A DNA stretch of 64,000 nt from Lytechinus pictus. Taxonomy: Eukaryota > Echinodermata > Echinoidea > Temnopleuroida > Toxopneustidae. The notes beneath the pieces were generated by a model. The model was not told where the DNA came from. It searched no databases and worked only from the letters and a program-made list of their open reading frames with translations. The position numbers were made by a program, and so were the translations under genes. The stretch's first letter is position 1. Every line of letters begins with the position of its first letter. The stretch spans positions 61,093,920 through 61,157,919 of the forward strand of contig NC_087247.1 of the NCBI RefSeq assembly GCF_037042905.1, read 5' to 3'. Shown in pieces: positions 10,001 through 20,268 of the stretch.

Positions 10001-12849
10001 TCTCAATTTTAAAGCAGCTATAACTTTCTTCTTGTTTGTCCGATTTCTTTCAAGCTTTCACCATTCTGTTTAAATTATTTTTCTCCTTCCCAACACAACA
10101 TTTTATGGCCAAGGCTGGATTCCCCTTTAAGTATATTGGTCTAGTTCATAAAACTTGGACATAAGAGTAATCAAATATCACTTAACATCCTGTGCGAGTT
10201 TCAGGTCACATGATCAAGGTCAAAGGTCATGTAAGGTCAATGAACTTTGGCCATGTTGGGGGTATTTGTTGAATTACCATCATATCTCTGTAAGTGTATT
10301 GGTCTAGTTCATAAAACGTGGACATAAGAGTCGTCAAGTATCACTGAAAATCTCATGTGAGTTTCAAGTCACATGACCAAAGTCAAAGGTCATTTAAGGT
10401 CATTGAACTTTGGCCATTTTAGAGGTAATTATTAGATTACTGTCATAACTTTCAAAGTTTATAGATATAGTGTATAAAATGTGGATATAGGGGTAATCAA
10501 AGTATCACTGACAAGTTTTAGGTCACATGATCAAGGTCAAATGTCAATGAACGTAGTATTGTATCATTATATGAATGGTGTGTTTTGTGAATAATTATTT
10601 TATAGTAGTTTTCAAAGTCAGCACTGCTGCTATATTGAATTGCGTGATGCAGGTGAGACCGCCAGAGGCATTCCACTTGTTACTTTCAGATCTCGCGCAA
10701 CATTTGAGACCAAATTTGCGATGCCCAAGTACATGGTTACGAAATTACGCAACATTATGTAAGTGCATGTCAGACCCAAAACTGCTCAAAACGTGAATTC
10801 ATGTACAAATCCAATGCAAATTGTGTATTTAACCAAAATTCATAAATGTATCATTATTTCTACTTTTACTGATTGAACTTAATTGATTTTGTCTTATTTA
10901 TTATTAGAATTAAGTCTGCAACAATTTGCATGGAAAAACATTAAAAAACAAATAAATACATAAGAAATAAAAATAATAAAATAAAATAAGAAAAAAATTG
11001 CGATGCCAAATTTTTTTTGAAGTATATTTGATTTGGATCTTACAAAGAGTCTGTGAATAGAAAATTAGCAGTTTTGAGGCAGTATGATAGTTGATTAGAG
11101 CAAATGTTTTATTTCATGAATGAATTAGCATAATTCATTAAATGAAAAATCTTATTCTTTCAAAAAAATTAACCATACAGCCTTGTAGATTATATTGCAC
11201 ACTGAGCGGCACTCGCACGATTGAAGGTCAAGATCTCGAGGGGGGATGGAATCCGCCCCCCCCCCCCTTGGCTTTGAGATGGGTCCAATTAACCCGGCTC
11301 TTTGGTTTTAAAGCAATTAGCCCTGCCTACAACTAGTCTGCTGTGAAAACCCTTCACTCGAGTTAAGGGTCTGAATTGCAGCCTACTCATGCCTTGTGTA
11401 AACAGCAAGTTCTGTATGTGCTAGTCTTTGTGTGGAGACACTCTTTTGATCAAAGTTTCAATCAGGGTCGGTGCCTGCAGACTAGCCTACAACTATGCAT
11501 ATTAGCAACAACAAAAAAAAGCTTTATAAGCTAATAGCACCAGGTTATGGTATTTTGATCATCAATCTTTTTAAGATTTACAAGATTGTGAAAACCATAT
11601 TTCCTCCAAATTTCCTTGGTAGAGAACCCTTCCCATTATGTCATGACTCGGTTGACCTGCAAGATGGAATATATGTCCCCCACACATCTGTTAATAGTTA
11701 TCAGAAAAATTCAGCAAAGGTTGAATCTGGATAAAAATTACTTTTATTTTTGATTGGGTGAGATCCAACTCATTTTCAAACTTGACTGGCAATTACAAGA
11801 GATGTGGTATGAATTTTGTGATGCTACCTCAAAATCAAATCTCCAGGTGAGACAAGCTTAAGCCAAAGGTGATCACTACCAAGACAAAAGAGATTATGTC
11901 TGATGAAGTCTGCTAATGACAATGATGTTGTGTGTTGATGATAGTTATGATGCTTTTGCTTTAGTTCTTTTTCAATTATGTCCCACTTGTACAGTGAAGG
12001 AGACGAGATGACTCTTTTTTTTTTCATTTTCACTGATGGCGCTGTCGCTGTCAAAGACGTGTTGTAATTACATAATTTGTTTCTTTCACATTCCATAATT
12101 CACTATTATTTTTTACATTCCCTTTGCTTATTACAGTGACAGGGATTCTGAAAGGATTTGATCCACTCCTCAATTTGGTACTAGATGGAACAACAGAGTT
12201 CATGAGAGGTAGGTCCTTTTCAAAATATATTTTGTTAAGGACTTTTTTTAACAGTATCATCTCTTAGGGCACTAAGTAGCAGTTTTAAGTATCTGCTCTC
12301 CCCCCCCCCCCCCCAAGTTTAAAGTATCTGCTCTCCCCCCCCCCCAAGTTGCAGTTGTTATCCTATTTTTTTTTATACAAGTTAGAGTAAATTGATACAA
12401 ACAATACTCTCTGTCCGGAGAGAATATAGGAAAACACTTTCAAAATTACTCCTTATTCTGTCATACTCATAAATATCTTTGAAAGCAATGCCCATGTATA
12501 TGTCATCCTGACTTGGATTCTTCCAAAAAAAAAATCATATGCTCATTGATTGGGCTCAGAGGACGTTACATTGATGTTTCTTATTCCCAAGACTTGGCTC
12601 ATGGAATGATTTGTGTGTAGAGCTAGGAAGTTCACTTCATTACAAATATATGTAGTAACAGAATTTTGGATGTAATTAAATCTATGCATATCAATTTTCT
12701 TTATTGCAGATCCAGATGACCCATTTAAACTGACTGATGATACAAGGAATCTTGGTATTGCTGTGTGCCGAGGGACGTCAGTAGTCCTTATATGCCCAGC
12801 AGATGGCATGGAACCTATAGCCAATCCTTTTGTACAACAAGATGGGTGA
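4072..12849 (+). CDS. LSM7: LSM7, U6 snRNA-associated Sm-like protein (4 exons)
   Basis: Spliced CDS: 4072-4077, 8214-8310, 12137-12208, 12710-12849 (315 nt, 104 residues plus TGA; vertebrate LSm7 is about 103). The protein has a short Q/K-rich N-terminus, then ESILDLSKYIDKQIRVKFQG, Sm1 with GILKGFDPLLNLVLDGTTEF (the D-x-x-x-N of the RNA-binding loop present), then DPDDPFKLTDDTR and Sm2 with AVCRGTSVVLICP (the C-R-G RNA-contact motif), ending ANPFVQQDG. From family knowledge, LSm7 is a subunit of the nuclear LSm2-8 ring on the U6 snRNA 3' end and of the cytoplasmic LSm1-7 ring that promotes decapping. Introns 1 and 2 are about 4.1 and 3.8 kb and full of transposons; intron 3 is 501 bp. All junction phases agree (G|TG = V, G|AT = D). 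Exons 2-4 are intact with no frameshift, so this looks functional. Only exon 1 is inferred rather than recognised by similarity. Confidence 0.95.
4084..4776. other. LSM7 intron 1, proximal part
   Basis: A+T-rich. Contains a perfect 12-bp-stem hairpin GAACAAGGTTAT/ATAACCTTGTTC with a 3-nt loop at 4707-4733. Otherwise nothing recognised. Confidence 0.5.
4777..5405. mobile_element. fold-back element with doubled end repeats
   Basis: Arm 4800-5000 is an imperfect inverted copy of 5169-5386, with a loop of about 165 bp. Each arm is itself bounded by direct copies of GCACTAGTATTCAACC (about 4801, 4986; inverted at about 5170, 5363). Similarity continues a little outside, to GCTCA on each side. No ORF of note. 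Confidence 0.8.
5678..6864. mobile_element. long-TIR DNA transposon (Mutator- or hAT-like), non-autonomous
   Basis: Terminal inverted repeats of about 55 bp, starting CCAACGAACGTAGAGGGCAG and running through AACACACAAGCGTGTTGCT to AAGGAAGGTCAACTC, with only small changes between ends. CTCAAA flanks both sides (5672-5677, 6865-6870); depending on where the boundary is placed the duplication is 6, 8 or 10 bp (GGCTCAAACC). The element sits inside an AAGGCC-type repeat, which resumes on both sides. The interior is CpG-rich and holds an 88-codon frame at 6352-6615. Confidence 0.8.
6352..6615 (+). CDS. open frame inside the long-TIR element, unrecognised
   Basis: Starts MDGEKTTHASDALYWLRA and has mixed amino-acid composition until about residue 70, after which it turns A+T-driven. 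No domain recognised. GGTAATGA at about 6571 could be a splice donor, so this could be a captured host exon or a first exon of a transposon gene. It may equally be chance. Confidence 0.2.
   Translation: MDGEKTTHASDALYWLRAALQLHCDDGFSEELRENKVVIFNPEMLCEWSQNRLDANHLIQPSGEIADNNNHRFGNDFSFLKLIFVKF
6870..8010. repeat. AAGGCCAAGGCT-type degenerate repeats
   Basis: Clusters of CCAAGGCCAAGGC-like motifs at 6870-6995 and 7855-8005, with a short stretch also at 5655-5672 on the far side of the inserted element. The stretch between (7000-7850) is A+T-rich intron with ATT-type low complexity near 7560-7650 and no exon. Confidence 0.7.
8214..8310 (+). CDS. LSM7: LSM7 exon 2
   Basis: 97 nt after the acceptor TAATAG; encodes QQEQQKKKKESILDLSKY and then the first Sm strand IRVKFQGGRE, ending in phase 1. 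The donor is G|GTCTGT, a weak one with a pyrimidine at +3. The polypyrimidine tract before the acceptor is interrupted (tttttattgactttgtatc). Confidence 0.93.
8330..8545. repeat. ACTGGTCC repeat with C run
   Basis: Several copies of CTACTGGTCC in both orientations, including a short palindrome CTACTGGTCC...GGACCAGTAG, ending in a run of C (about 8508-8517). Family unknown. Confidence 0.5.
8558..10680 (-). mobile_element. tandem-array mobile element (pearl-like), copy A
   Basis: About ten units of 152-163 bp, each containing AGGTCAAAGGTCA, AACTTGGACATAAGAGTAATC and GGGGTATTTGTTGAATTACC. Ends at 10620-10680 in a conserved non-array tail (GCAGTGCTGCTATATTGAAT, then GCAGGTGAGACC) shared by copies B, C, D and E. 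The structure of fixed ends around a ~160-bp tandem core resembles the pearl elements known from bivalves and sea urchin; no coding capacity. Interrupted by a TTAA MITE at 9543-10126. Confidence 0.75.
9543..10126. mobile_element. TTAA-flanked MITE, AGGGGAATCC family, copy 1
   Basis: Terminal inverted repeats AGGGGAATCCAACC / GGCTGGATTCCCCT between TTAA duplications (9539-9542, 10127-10130). The host array reads continuously across the site once one TTAA and the element are removed. piggyBac- or Kolobok-type target. Confidence 0.9.
10684..10890 (+). mobile_element. fragment of piggyBac-like MITE (CCCTTATC family)
   Basis: From about CGCGCAACATTTGAGACC onward the sequence matches the interior of 27295-28010 (inverted) and 46190-46390. 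Both ends are missing. The open frame here owes its resemblance to the other copies to DNA identity. Confidence 0.65.
10891..11330. other. LSM7 intron 2, no gene
   Basis: A+T-rich, with a C run at about 11259-11270. Nothing recognised. Confidence 0.4.
11332..11488. repeat. short inverted-repeat element
   Basis: CTAGTCTGCTGTG near 11335 faces CTGCAGACTAG near 11478. Possibly a small MITE; the same GCAGACTAG end occurs near 16285. No target duplication found. Confidence 0.35.
11489..12136. other. LSM7 intron 2, distal part
   Basis: Single-copy-looking A+T-rich sequence up to the exon 3 acceptor. No repeat or exon recognised. Confidence 0.4.
12137..12208 (+). CDS. LSM7: LSM7 exon 3
   Basis: 72 nt between acceptor CTTATTACAG and donor G|GTAGGT. 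Encodes the end of Sm1, TGILKGFDPLLNLVLDGTTE then FMR. Enters in phase 1 and leaves in phase 1. Confidence 0.96.
12290..12355. repeat. tandem duplication with C runs in LSM7 intron 3
   Basis: AGTATCTGCTCTC followed by a C run and AAGTT occurs twice in direct order, about 40 bp apart. Confidence 0.7.
12710..12849 (+). CDS. LSM7: LSM7 exon 4 with stop codon
   Basis: 140 nt after acceptor TTTATTGCAG; encodes DPDDPFKLTDDTRNLGIAVC and the RGTSVVLICP Sm2 block, ending QQDG and TGA at 12847-12849. This is the C-terminal half of the Sm fold and the most conserved part of the family. Confidence 0.97.
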
Positions 12850-13640
12850 CATATTAGAAATAGGGGTTGTTAGGGTGCTACAAGTAGGCAATGTATATAT
12901 TGGGGATGGAGATGTACAGGAGGGTTGGGTTAATCTTTGTTCAACAGCTCCAGTCCTTTTTCTTGATTAAGAATTTGCTAAAGATTATCACAGTTTGTAA
13001 TAATTCAATCATTATCATTCCTTCTGATTTTACTCAAATAATTTTTTGCTGTAAAATACTTCTCAGTAAGTTTTTTCCTCATGCTTGACGTTTCCCAAAT
13101 GACAGATTAAAAAAAGAGAGAGGGGTAGTTTGAATGGTATTCTTACCTGATTTAAAGTGTTATAGATGATGAAAGCCACACCCTTCCCCGTATTCATTTA
13201 CAATGGAAGAGTTCTTTGGTCAATCACCAAAGATGATCGTTTAAGATTGCCCAAATGACAAGGGTACAGAAAATATGTTGCACATTAATTTGAGCATCTA
13301 ATGATGTGAGGATTGTGGGTTATATCTATTTAAGGAGGTATTCATTCTTATCTAATTGTCTCTCACAAATAGCAGCAAGGATTATTTGACTGTTCATTTT
13401 ATCTCTTCCTGTCCTGATCAAGAAGAATGCTTTGAAAGTCCTTATACGAAGTGTTGATATCACAGACCATGCATTTTGTCTTTGGAGCATAACTTTCTTG
13501 TGGAAAGAGCAGAAGGTAAAACAGTTTGTTTGCATTTCAAGTTCAAAAGCTGCATTTGTTTACAATTAAATGTGTAATCAGTAAAGAGAATGCACTTGAA
13601 AAATAATTAGCAAAACCAGGATGATTTCCTTTTTTGTTTC
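12850..13640 (+). other. LSM7 3' UTR and 3' flank
   Basis: Non-repetitive A+T-rich sequence after the stop. A possible poly(A) signal ATTAAA is at 13106-13111, with ATTAAA again near 13567; neither can be confirmed. No coding exon seen. Confidence 0.4.
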
Positions 13641-13800
13641 GCCTAAATGAAGTTCGGCAGAGACAGTGATCAGTTTTCCTGTTGATCTGTTCGAAATTGT
13701 TAAAGTTTTGGTTCATCTTGTTCTCATTTCTTTATTTTTGCAATAATTATATTCATATTTGGTACAAATGATCCTTGGCTAATACCACATGTAACCTTAA

Positions 13801-15231
13801 AGTTGAATTAAGAAGGGGGGTGAGTTTCCATAAATATAGGTTCTACATACAATATATAGTATATATAAGTTGTTCAAACACATAGCATGTCACAATAATC
13901 CTCTGCCTTCTCAATATTTTGCTTTGAAAGTCTATGAAATTAGCCACCTGTCAGAGCCCGAGAGACGAGTGTACAGAAAAGTCACTCGGAGTGTGACGTC
14001 ACCGGGGGGAATTTAGTATAAGAGGTGCCTGAATGTCATACAGAAATGCTATGCAGAGAGAGAAAGATATTTTACAATTTTTTTTCAAAGCAACTCAAAT
14101 CAAACAAATAGGACTGATATGTACAAATCTTTACTTTCCCTGTATAAAAAACAGTATGAATAACCACCATGAACTCTTCAATCATGATGTAAGATAGCAA
14201 ACAGTGAGTTATTGAATGATATTTTCACTATTTCTCATTTATTTTATCACGATGTTCAATCAAGTGAGTAGCTGGAAAGTAATTCCGGCGGCTAGCTCAG
14301 CGCGCGCTGAACGCATAATACTAGTACACACAACACCCAGGCATTGAGTGTACTGTTATGGTCTGGTATGTCGACTTAGTTCATGGCCGTGCAGCGATCC
14401 CCTGGCGTTTTTTCTTCTTTTCTTTTGTCTTTGACTCCACTTTTATATCCTCTGGATCATTTCCACTCATAGCTCATTCCACAGAACAATCTTGAACCAA
14501 ACGTATAGTATTCTTTCTCGGCCTTCTGAGTTGTTTTCTATATTTAATTACGCTAGGGGTCACCGTCACACATACAAACGCAATTCGGAAGTGAGTTGAA
14601 GACAGAAAGATATATAGTAATTAGTATACATCTCTATGGTTGAAGACAACAAGAACGGTACGGTAGCTCGACAGCTAGCTGCGCCGGAGCGGGCGGCCGG
14701 TCGGCACAAAGCAATTCCGCAACCAACTGTGTTTTTTTGCAAGAGCCGCGTCACACGCGGATAAATATGTCATAATAACACGTCTGCTACGTTATCGACT
14801 GGTGAGAAGATCTCGATCAAATTTCATATTATTCACCTTGAAATTATTCCTTTAGGGTCTATTCTGAGGGAATTCACATATTTGGAATAATAGTACGGCC
14901 ACAAATATTTTAATCATTTCCTCTTTGCAAGTTCTATGGCTCGCAGATACAACTTCAACTGCAGTTATTCCATAGTAGTACACAAAACGGCACTGCCTTG
15001 TTTACTAAACCGGGACCGAATACCCCCCGGTGACGTCACACTCAAAGAACACCCGTCTCGGTAGGCATTGCAGGAGCGAACTCAGGGAAAATGGGTAGGG
15101 ATAAATCGTTCAAATTCACTATTTTGAAAAAAGAAAATGGGGGGTCGAATCACCTATTAGTGTTTGGGGGGTTGTAAGGTTGCTATTAATGTAAATATCT
15201 CAATATTTGGAATCGTCTTCTTAATTCAACT
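13801..15231. mobile_element. 1.43-kb TTAA-flanked element
   Basis: Inverted ends AGTTGAATTAAGAAG, exact on both sides, between TTAA (13797-13800 and 15232-15235). The host array is continuous when it is removed. A second, internal inverted pair GTGTGACGTCACCGGGGGG lies at 13991-14009 and 15023-15041. The CpG-rich middle (14281-14350, 14650-14720) carries no recognisable transposase. Confidence 0.85.
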
Positions 15232-15390
15232 TTAAGAGATTGATGGGGTCAAAGGTCATCTAGGGGTCAAAAGATCAAATGATATGAGGTCATGCTCATC
15301 CTTTCTTTTAAGTTTTTGTTCAAATTGCTCTCATCTCTTTTTTTTTGCATCAATTATGTTCATACTTGGTACATATGATCCTTGGGTAAT

Positions 15391-15867
15391 ACTAGTTCAA
15401 TTCAAATTGGTTTGTTATATGGAGACTTAAAAACAGTCTAAAGTTAACAGGAAAAAAACAGAAAAAAAAGAAATGAAATAATATACCTACGAATTAACAA
15501 AAGATAATCAAATAAGAAACATAAGAGTAAGATTAAATATGGTACTCGAGGTCATACCCATTACAGAATTATCATTAAGAGGGGATAATGCTATATAAAT
15601 AAGGAGAAAATAGAATTACCCCCCAAAAAAAAGAATTTAAAAAAATAACAAAACAAAAAAACATTGGGATATGTTGATTGATTTCATTGTAAATTGAGGA
15701 AAAAAAAAACTTGTAAAACAGCAGAAATATATTTGTGCATGACAAGAAAACGGTTAAGATTAAACGAAGGATAATTGGAAAGTACATTGAGAGTCAGCGA
15801 TCTATGACAGCAACGGGGCCAGAACAATGAAGTCACTTGACCATTTCATTGTTCCAGCTCCGAGTAC
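15391..15867. mobile_element. insertion nested in the array
   Basis: Starts TAGTTCAATTCAAATTGG and ends in GGGGCCAGAACAATGAA...TTCATTGTTCCAGCTCC (10-bp hairpin, 15822-15854) and GAGTAC. Inserted between GGGTAATAC and CACATCTG of the array. A terminal hairpin fits a Helitron-like or other 3' end; the class is not settled. Confidence 0.5.
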
Positions 15868-16463
15868 CACATCTGACAATATGATAATGATGGGGTCAAA
15901 GGTCATCTAGGGGTTAAAAGGTCAAATGACATGAGGTCATATTCATCCTTTTTGGAAGTTTTTGTTCAACTTACCCTCATTTCTTTATTTTTGCATCAAT
16001 ATTGATCACACTTGGTGAAAATGATCATAGGGTAATACCACATGTGTGTTGTTGAGAAAGATGGGGTCAAAAGGTCGAGTTTTTGTTCAGATTGCTCTCA
16101 TTTCTTTATGTCTGCATCACTTATATTCACACTTAGTACAAATATTCCTTGGGTAATACCACATGTGTGTCCTTGAGGATGATAAGGTCAAAGGTCATCT
16201 AGTGGTCAAAAGATCATATTGCATCTGTTATTGATCATGAAATCAGGCGAGACTCGTGGTTCATGAACCACCTTGTCTTCAGAGTGCAGACTAGCTACAT
16301 TAAACTTGAAATAAAGGAATTGAAAACCACCTTGGAATACCACCCTGGCTTATAATTATAACCAAACTTTTCAAAATGTAAAAAAAAGAAGGTTGAAACC
16401 ATTGTCTTTGATTCTGATAATGTAACTCTGTATCAGCATATTAAATTTTCATGCATGTGTGAC

Positions 16464-16857
16464 CAGTGTTTCCACTTTGAAGGAAATTACCTGAATTCCG
16501 GATCATTTTCAGGTAATTTTCGGGTAGTGAAAAATTCCAGGTAATCTGAAAATTACAATAAAACATTGCAACTTTTAATATTAATGTTATATTTAAAGAA
16601 TTTTTTACCTTGAAACGTAGCTCAAAATTTTCCGCTTGCGCTTGGATTTTATAATTTTGTTCCTATTTTTAAAGAGGGCATGAACAAAAAAATGTTAAAT
16701 TCCTTGATTTTGGTCACTTGGACCTAATTTAGGCTTGCTGAATAATTGTCAGATTTAAAAAAAAATTGAACTTGAAAATTCCAGGAAATGTCTATGAATT
16801 CCGGGGAAATTTGGGATTCAGTTTTGGGAAATTTGTTTTGGATCTGTGGAAACACTG
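16464..16857. mobile_element. hAT-like MITE (CAGTGTTTCCAC ends)
   Basis: Ends CAGTGTTTCCAC / GTGGAAACACTG. Flanks TGTGTGAC (16456-16463) and TATGTGAC (16858-16865) form an 8-bp duplication with one change. Interior has repeated AATTCCAGG and GAATTCCGG motifs. Confidence 0.8.
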
Positions 16858-16865
16858 TATGTGAC

Positions 16866-17715
16866 CATTTATAGGACTTGTCAAAGCAGTAATACATGTA
16901 TGTCTCCCTCTCTTGTTGGTATTAGTGTTATTATTTTTGCCATGAGGTGCAGGGTGTTGGTCAAAACTTGGCACTTTTGCTGTGTGACAGCCAGTATGAA
17001 TTTCATCCATGATAGGAATACATGTTGAATAGGTACCATTAATTAGGCAGATATATTCAAATGCATGAAAAGATGGCACATTGAGTGATATATGTAAAGT
17101 ATAAAGAGCAAGGAAGTGTTCCTTTACATTATAGAAAGGGAAGTAATGCCCTTTCATTTTTAGATTTTTGTTTTCTATGTGGATAATAAGGACAATATAT
17201 GACACAATGCAAATACAATTTGCTTTAAAACAATTATGGAAAATGCCAAGTTAATGATTTATTCAATCATGATTATGTTAGTAAAAATTACTTTTTTAAA
17301 AGTCTATAAGGAAAGATGAAGTAAGTTCAACTTCAATCAGTGAGGGCAGAAAACTAAGGTTTTGATGTCACTTGTTTTACCATTCTAACTGCATATGCAG
17401 GATACTCTTTAAAGAATTGGAGCTGAGCAAAACGTTTTATAATAAAATGTTGAAAGCCGATATGCTTTGTCAATTATTCTAATTTGCATCAGAATGAAAT
17501 TATGGTTGAAGAAAGATAATAAATATGCAGAGAAAGAGAGCAGTGAGAGAGAGTGAGAAAGAGAGAGGGGGTGGGGGAGGAAGGGAAAAAGAGTAGTGAA
17601 AGGGAGGTCAGTTATTCTGGTAGTGTTTATAAGATTTATTTTAAGATAATTTGGAGCCAATTTTCAATCCTTTTTTTTTGTAGGCCCATGAGCCATTAAA
17701 CTTTGTACTTCTACT
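16866..17715. other. intergenic, purine tract
   Basis: A+T-rich; GA-rich purine tract at 17529-17610. The 137-codon - strand frame at 16792-17205 starts in the MITE and has no recognisable domain. Confidence 0.5.
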
Positions 17716-17827
17716 ATCCAAATTGGTTAAAAACATACTTATGAACATTTCTGAATCCTACAACATGTCAACTGAAAGTGTGATTGAAATGAAACCTTTA
17801 AAATATTAATATAATCTGCAATTAAGT
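17716..17827 (+). repeat. local direct duplication, copy 1
   Basis: About 112 bp (from ATCCAAATTGGTTAAAAACA to ATCTGCAATTAAGT) repeated almost exactly at 18226-18338. Confidence 0.85.
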
Positions 17828-18225
17828 CCATGATGCATAGTAAAATGTTTGTTAATTTCTGGTATCAATCACAAAAGGCTCCCAAAATACTTAAAGTTTC
17901 CCTTCTTGGTGAATATTTCTATTCCTGTATTATCCTCTTGGTCTGATCAAGATTGCTAAGTGCAGATGTGTACACAGGGTAAAGGAAGTCAAGAACTTCC
18001 TCTCCTGAATGACAAAAATCCCTATGGCAACTGGGTAATAATCAAGTTGACCTCCTATTCATGACGACATGGCCCCTCTATATCATGCCAAATCCATCAC
18101 GGAAATACAACCCTCCACAAAATTTGCCATTTCCCTTTCAAATCGGAACCGCTCACTCCTTTAACATATCTCCCAGCCCCTCAAAGGCTGGCCCCAAAAC
18201 AATGTTTTTCATACAAAGGGATAAA

Positions 18226-18338
18226 TATCCAAATTGGTTAAAAACATACTTTTGAACATTTCTGAATCCTACAACATGTCAACTGAAAGTGTGATTGAAA
18301 TGAAACCATAAAAATATTAATATAATCTGCAATTAAGT
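18226..18338 (+). repeat. local direct duplication, copy 2
   Basis: Second copy, about 510 bp downstream of the first, with only a few substitutions (ACTTTTGAAC for ACTTATGAAC, CATAAAAA for CTTTAAAA). Confidence 0.85.
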
Positions 18339-18599
18339 AATTAGCAATACGTGGTGCACCTACATTGAACAAATTTAAGTTTGAGTTTAAGCATTCCATT
18401 ATTAGCACTTATTTGAGTTAAGATATTGTTCTATCATCAGTTTCATCATATTGCATACTATATTTTTTGTATTATTTTATACGACGTATCTATGTTAAAC
18501 ATAGTAATATTAATCGATACACGGCTGGTGTGTTATTATCATTTGATTTATTCTTTCCTTTTGGCCCTGCTTTAATTGTTTAAATATGACTTATATTGA

Positions 18600-18779
18600 T
18601 TTTATTCAGGGCCGTAGTCTTTCTTGAGGGGCGTCCTTTTTCAAGCCTTTGTGCTTATGACTGGCCCCTCCCATGCAATGATTGTTTATTGTTATTTTAC
18701 CGTGAAATATTGTCAATATATTTTCTGTTGTATGATTTATCTTTTGAATGGAAATAAAGAATCAATCAATCAATCAATA
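18600..18779 (+). mobile_element. probable LINE 3' end with ATCA tail
   Basis: A 3'-UTR-like stretch ending AATGGAAATAAAGAATCAATC followed by further ATCA units. A short tandem tail after an AATAAA-like sequence is typical of CR1/L2/RTE-type retroposons. No reverse transcriptase is present. Confidence 0.45.
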
Positions 18780-19903
18780 AATGGCAAAGAGAAAAGAAAA
18801 TTCAGCTTCCCCCTCCCCCAAGCACCCATTGGGAACAAGTATGTGCAACCAAATATGGCACAGATTATGCAAATGAGTATGGGGTTAGAGGGTAAGGATG
18901 ATTAGCTTACTGCTGAATGGAACCAACACTTGCACATAGAGGATGTGCTCGTTCAACTCGCTTCCTTCTTGACGTCTATGTACATTGGTATGGCAAATAG
19001 GCTACTGCATGTAATGCATGGTTGTTAACCTCTCGGAACTCGTGTCGCAAACTGGATTTCGACATCAGCATAGTTTCAACATTAAAACTAAAATATAATA
19101 GGTTGAAAAGTTTTAGAAAATAAATTAGAATCAATAGATGTGGTACACTGTATAAGGATGATGACATAATACATGCATAGAGGGTAATGGAAAGTTCATT
19201 TATGCTTTCATTCTCTTCGGCTACTGTACCAATGAAGGGTTTATGCCAATGTTGGTTTATACACATAAATTTGAAGTTACTTTTTTATTTGTCTTAGAAT
19301 GAATCGCTTTCTTAACGTTGATTGTTCCATTCATGATTATGCAATATACAAAGTAACATGATTAAGCATCATTTTTGTTTTTAAATACAGGAAGAAATAG
19401 AAATGGTGATACGTAGGAAGCATGAGCAGATTCAATTCAAGGCTTCATGACTGAATGCTATGAAAACAAGAGAAGGAAACAAACATTACACAAAGGGAAG
19501 AGGAAGCAAGGAATAGATTATAAATTAACCATTCAGCAGACACTTGTGAGTCAGATTACACCAAACAAAGGATCATTAATCCTGTCAAAGATTGCGAAAC
19601 ATTCATTCCTTCATAATTACGCTTGATGGATATTAATCATCAAACCTACAAACTTTTAATAATTCTTTCCTGTGTGTATAAAGACTTATTTCTTTTTAAA
19701 TAAATTATCAGCAGGTTTTGACTATTTATTTCCTAAAACAAAACATGTGGTAGGGGATGTGGGTATTTTTGGTCTCAACCAATTATTTTGCCATGACTTT
19801 TTGGCTGGAAATGACAAGATGGATGACCACGTATTACGATTGCTACATCAATGTTCAATCATAATAGCAATACTTCCTTCTCTTCCAGAATGAATGACTT
19901 AAT
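18780..19903. other. intergenic, no feature
   Basis: A+T-rich sequence without repeat structure or exon that I can support. Confidence 0.4.
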
Positions 19904-20129
19904 AAATGTTACCACACCCTCTTAATGGCGCCAAGCATTAAGAGGGTGTGGGAACATTTTTTTTTTTTTTTCAATTTCATTAATTAAATTGATGACCATT
20001 TATTTATGTTCGTTTTCAAGCCAATGAGGAACCATGGTGAAAGTTACGGTAACTTTCACCATGGTTCCTCATTGGCTTGAAAACGAACATAAATAAATGG
20101 TTATCAATTTAATTAATGAAATTGAAAAA
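19904..20129. repeat. two adjacent long palindromes
   Basis: First: 24-bp arms AAATGTTACCACACCCTC... at 19904-19927 and 19936-19959, loop 8 nt, one mismatch. Second: arms of 81 bp, 19967-20047 and 20049-20129, with one central base (20048) and a single mismatch seen. The centre reads GTGAAAGTTAC-G-GTAACTTTCAC. Could be a fold-back element or an inverted-read assembly artefact. Confidence 0.9.
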
Positions 20130-20268
20130 CAACATTTTTGACAAAGTGGACATGCATGGAATTATTTTACTTCTAAATTTCGATGAGCAGTTTTGGATGT
20201 TGGAGAAAAATTACAACAAAATCCTATAGTCTTATGTAAAACCTGCTACACAAAGCTCAGTCTTAAAA

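Larger units (their letters stand above)
13641..16290. mobile_element. tandem-array element, GGGGTCAAAGGTCATCTAGG family
   Basis: Degenerate units with CTCATTTCTTTATTTTTGCA, ACTTGGTACAAATGATCCTT, GGTAATACCACATGTG and GATGGGGTCAAAGGTCATCT, seen at 13700-13796, 15236-15390, 15868-16240. Two elements inserted in it (13801-15231 and 15391-15867). Ends are unclear; the right side finishes near CAGGCGAGACTCG. Confidence 0.6.

Noticed and set aside
16792..17205. 137-codon - strand frame
   Set aside because: Starts inside unique A+T-rich DNA and ends in the hAT-like MITE; no recognisable domain and no splice signals.
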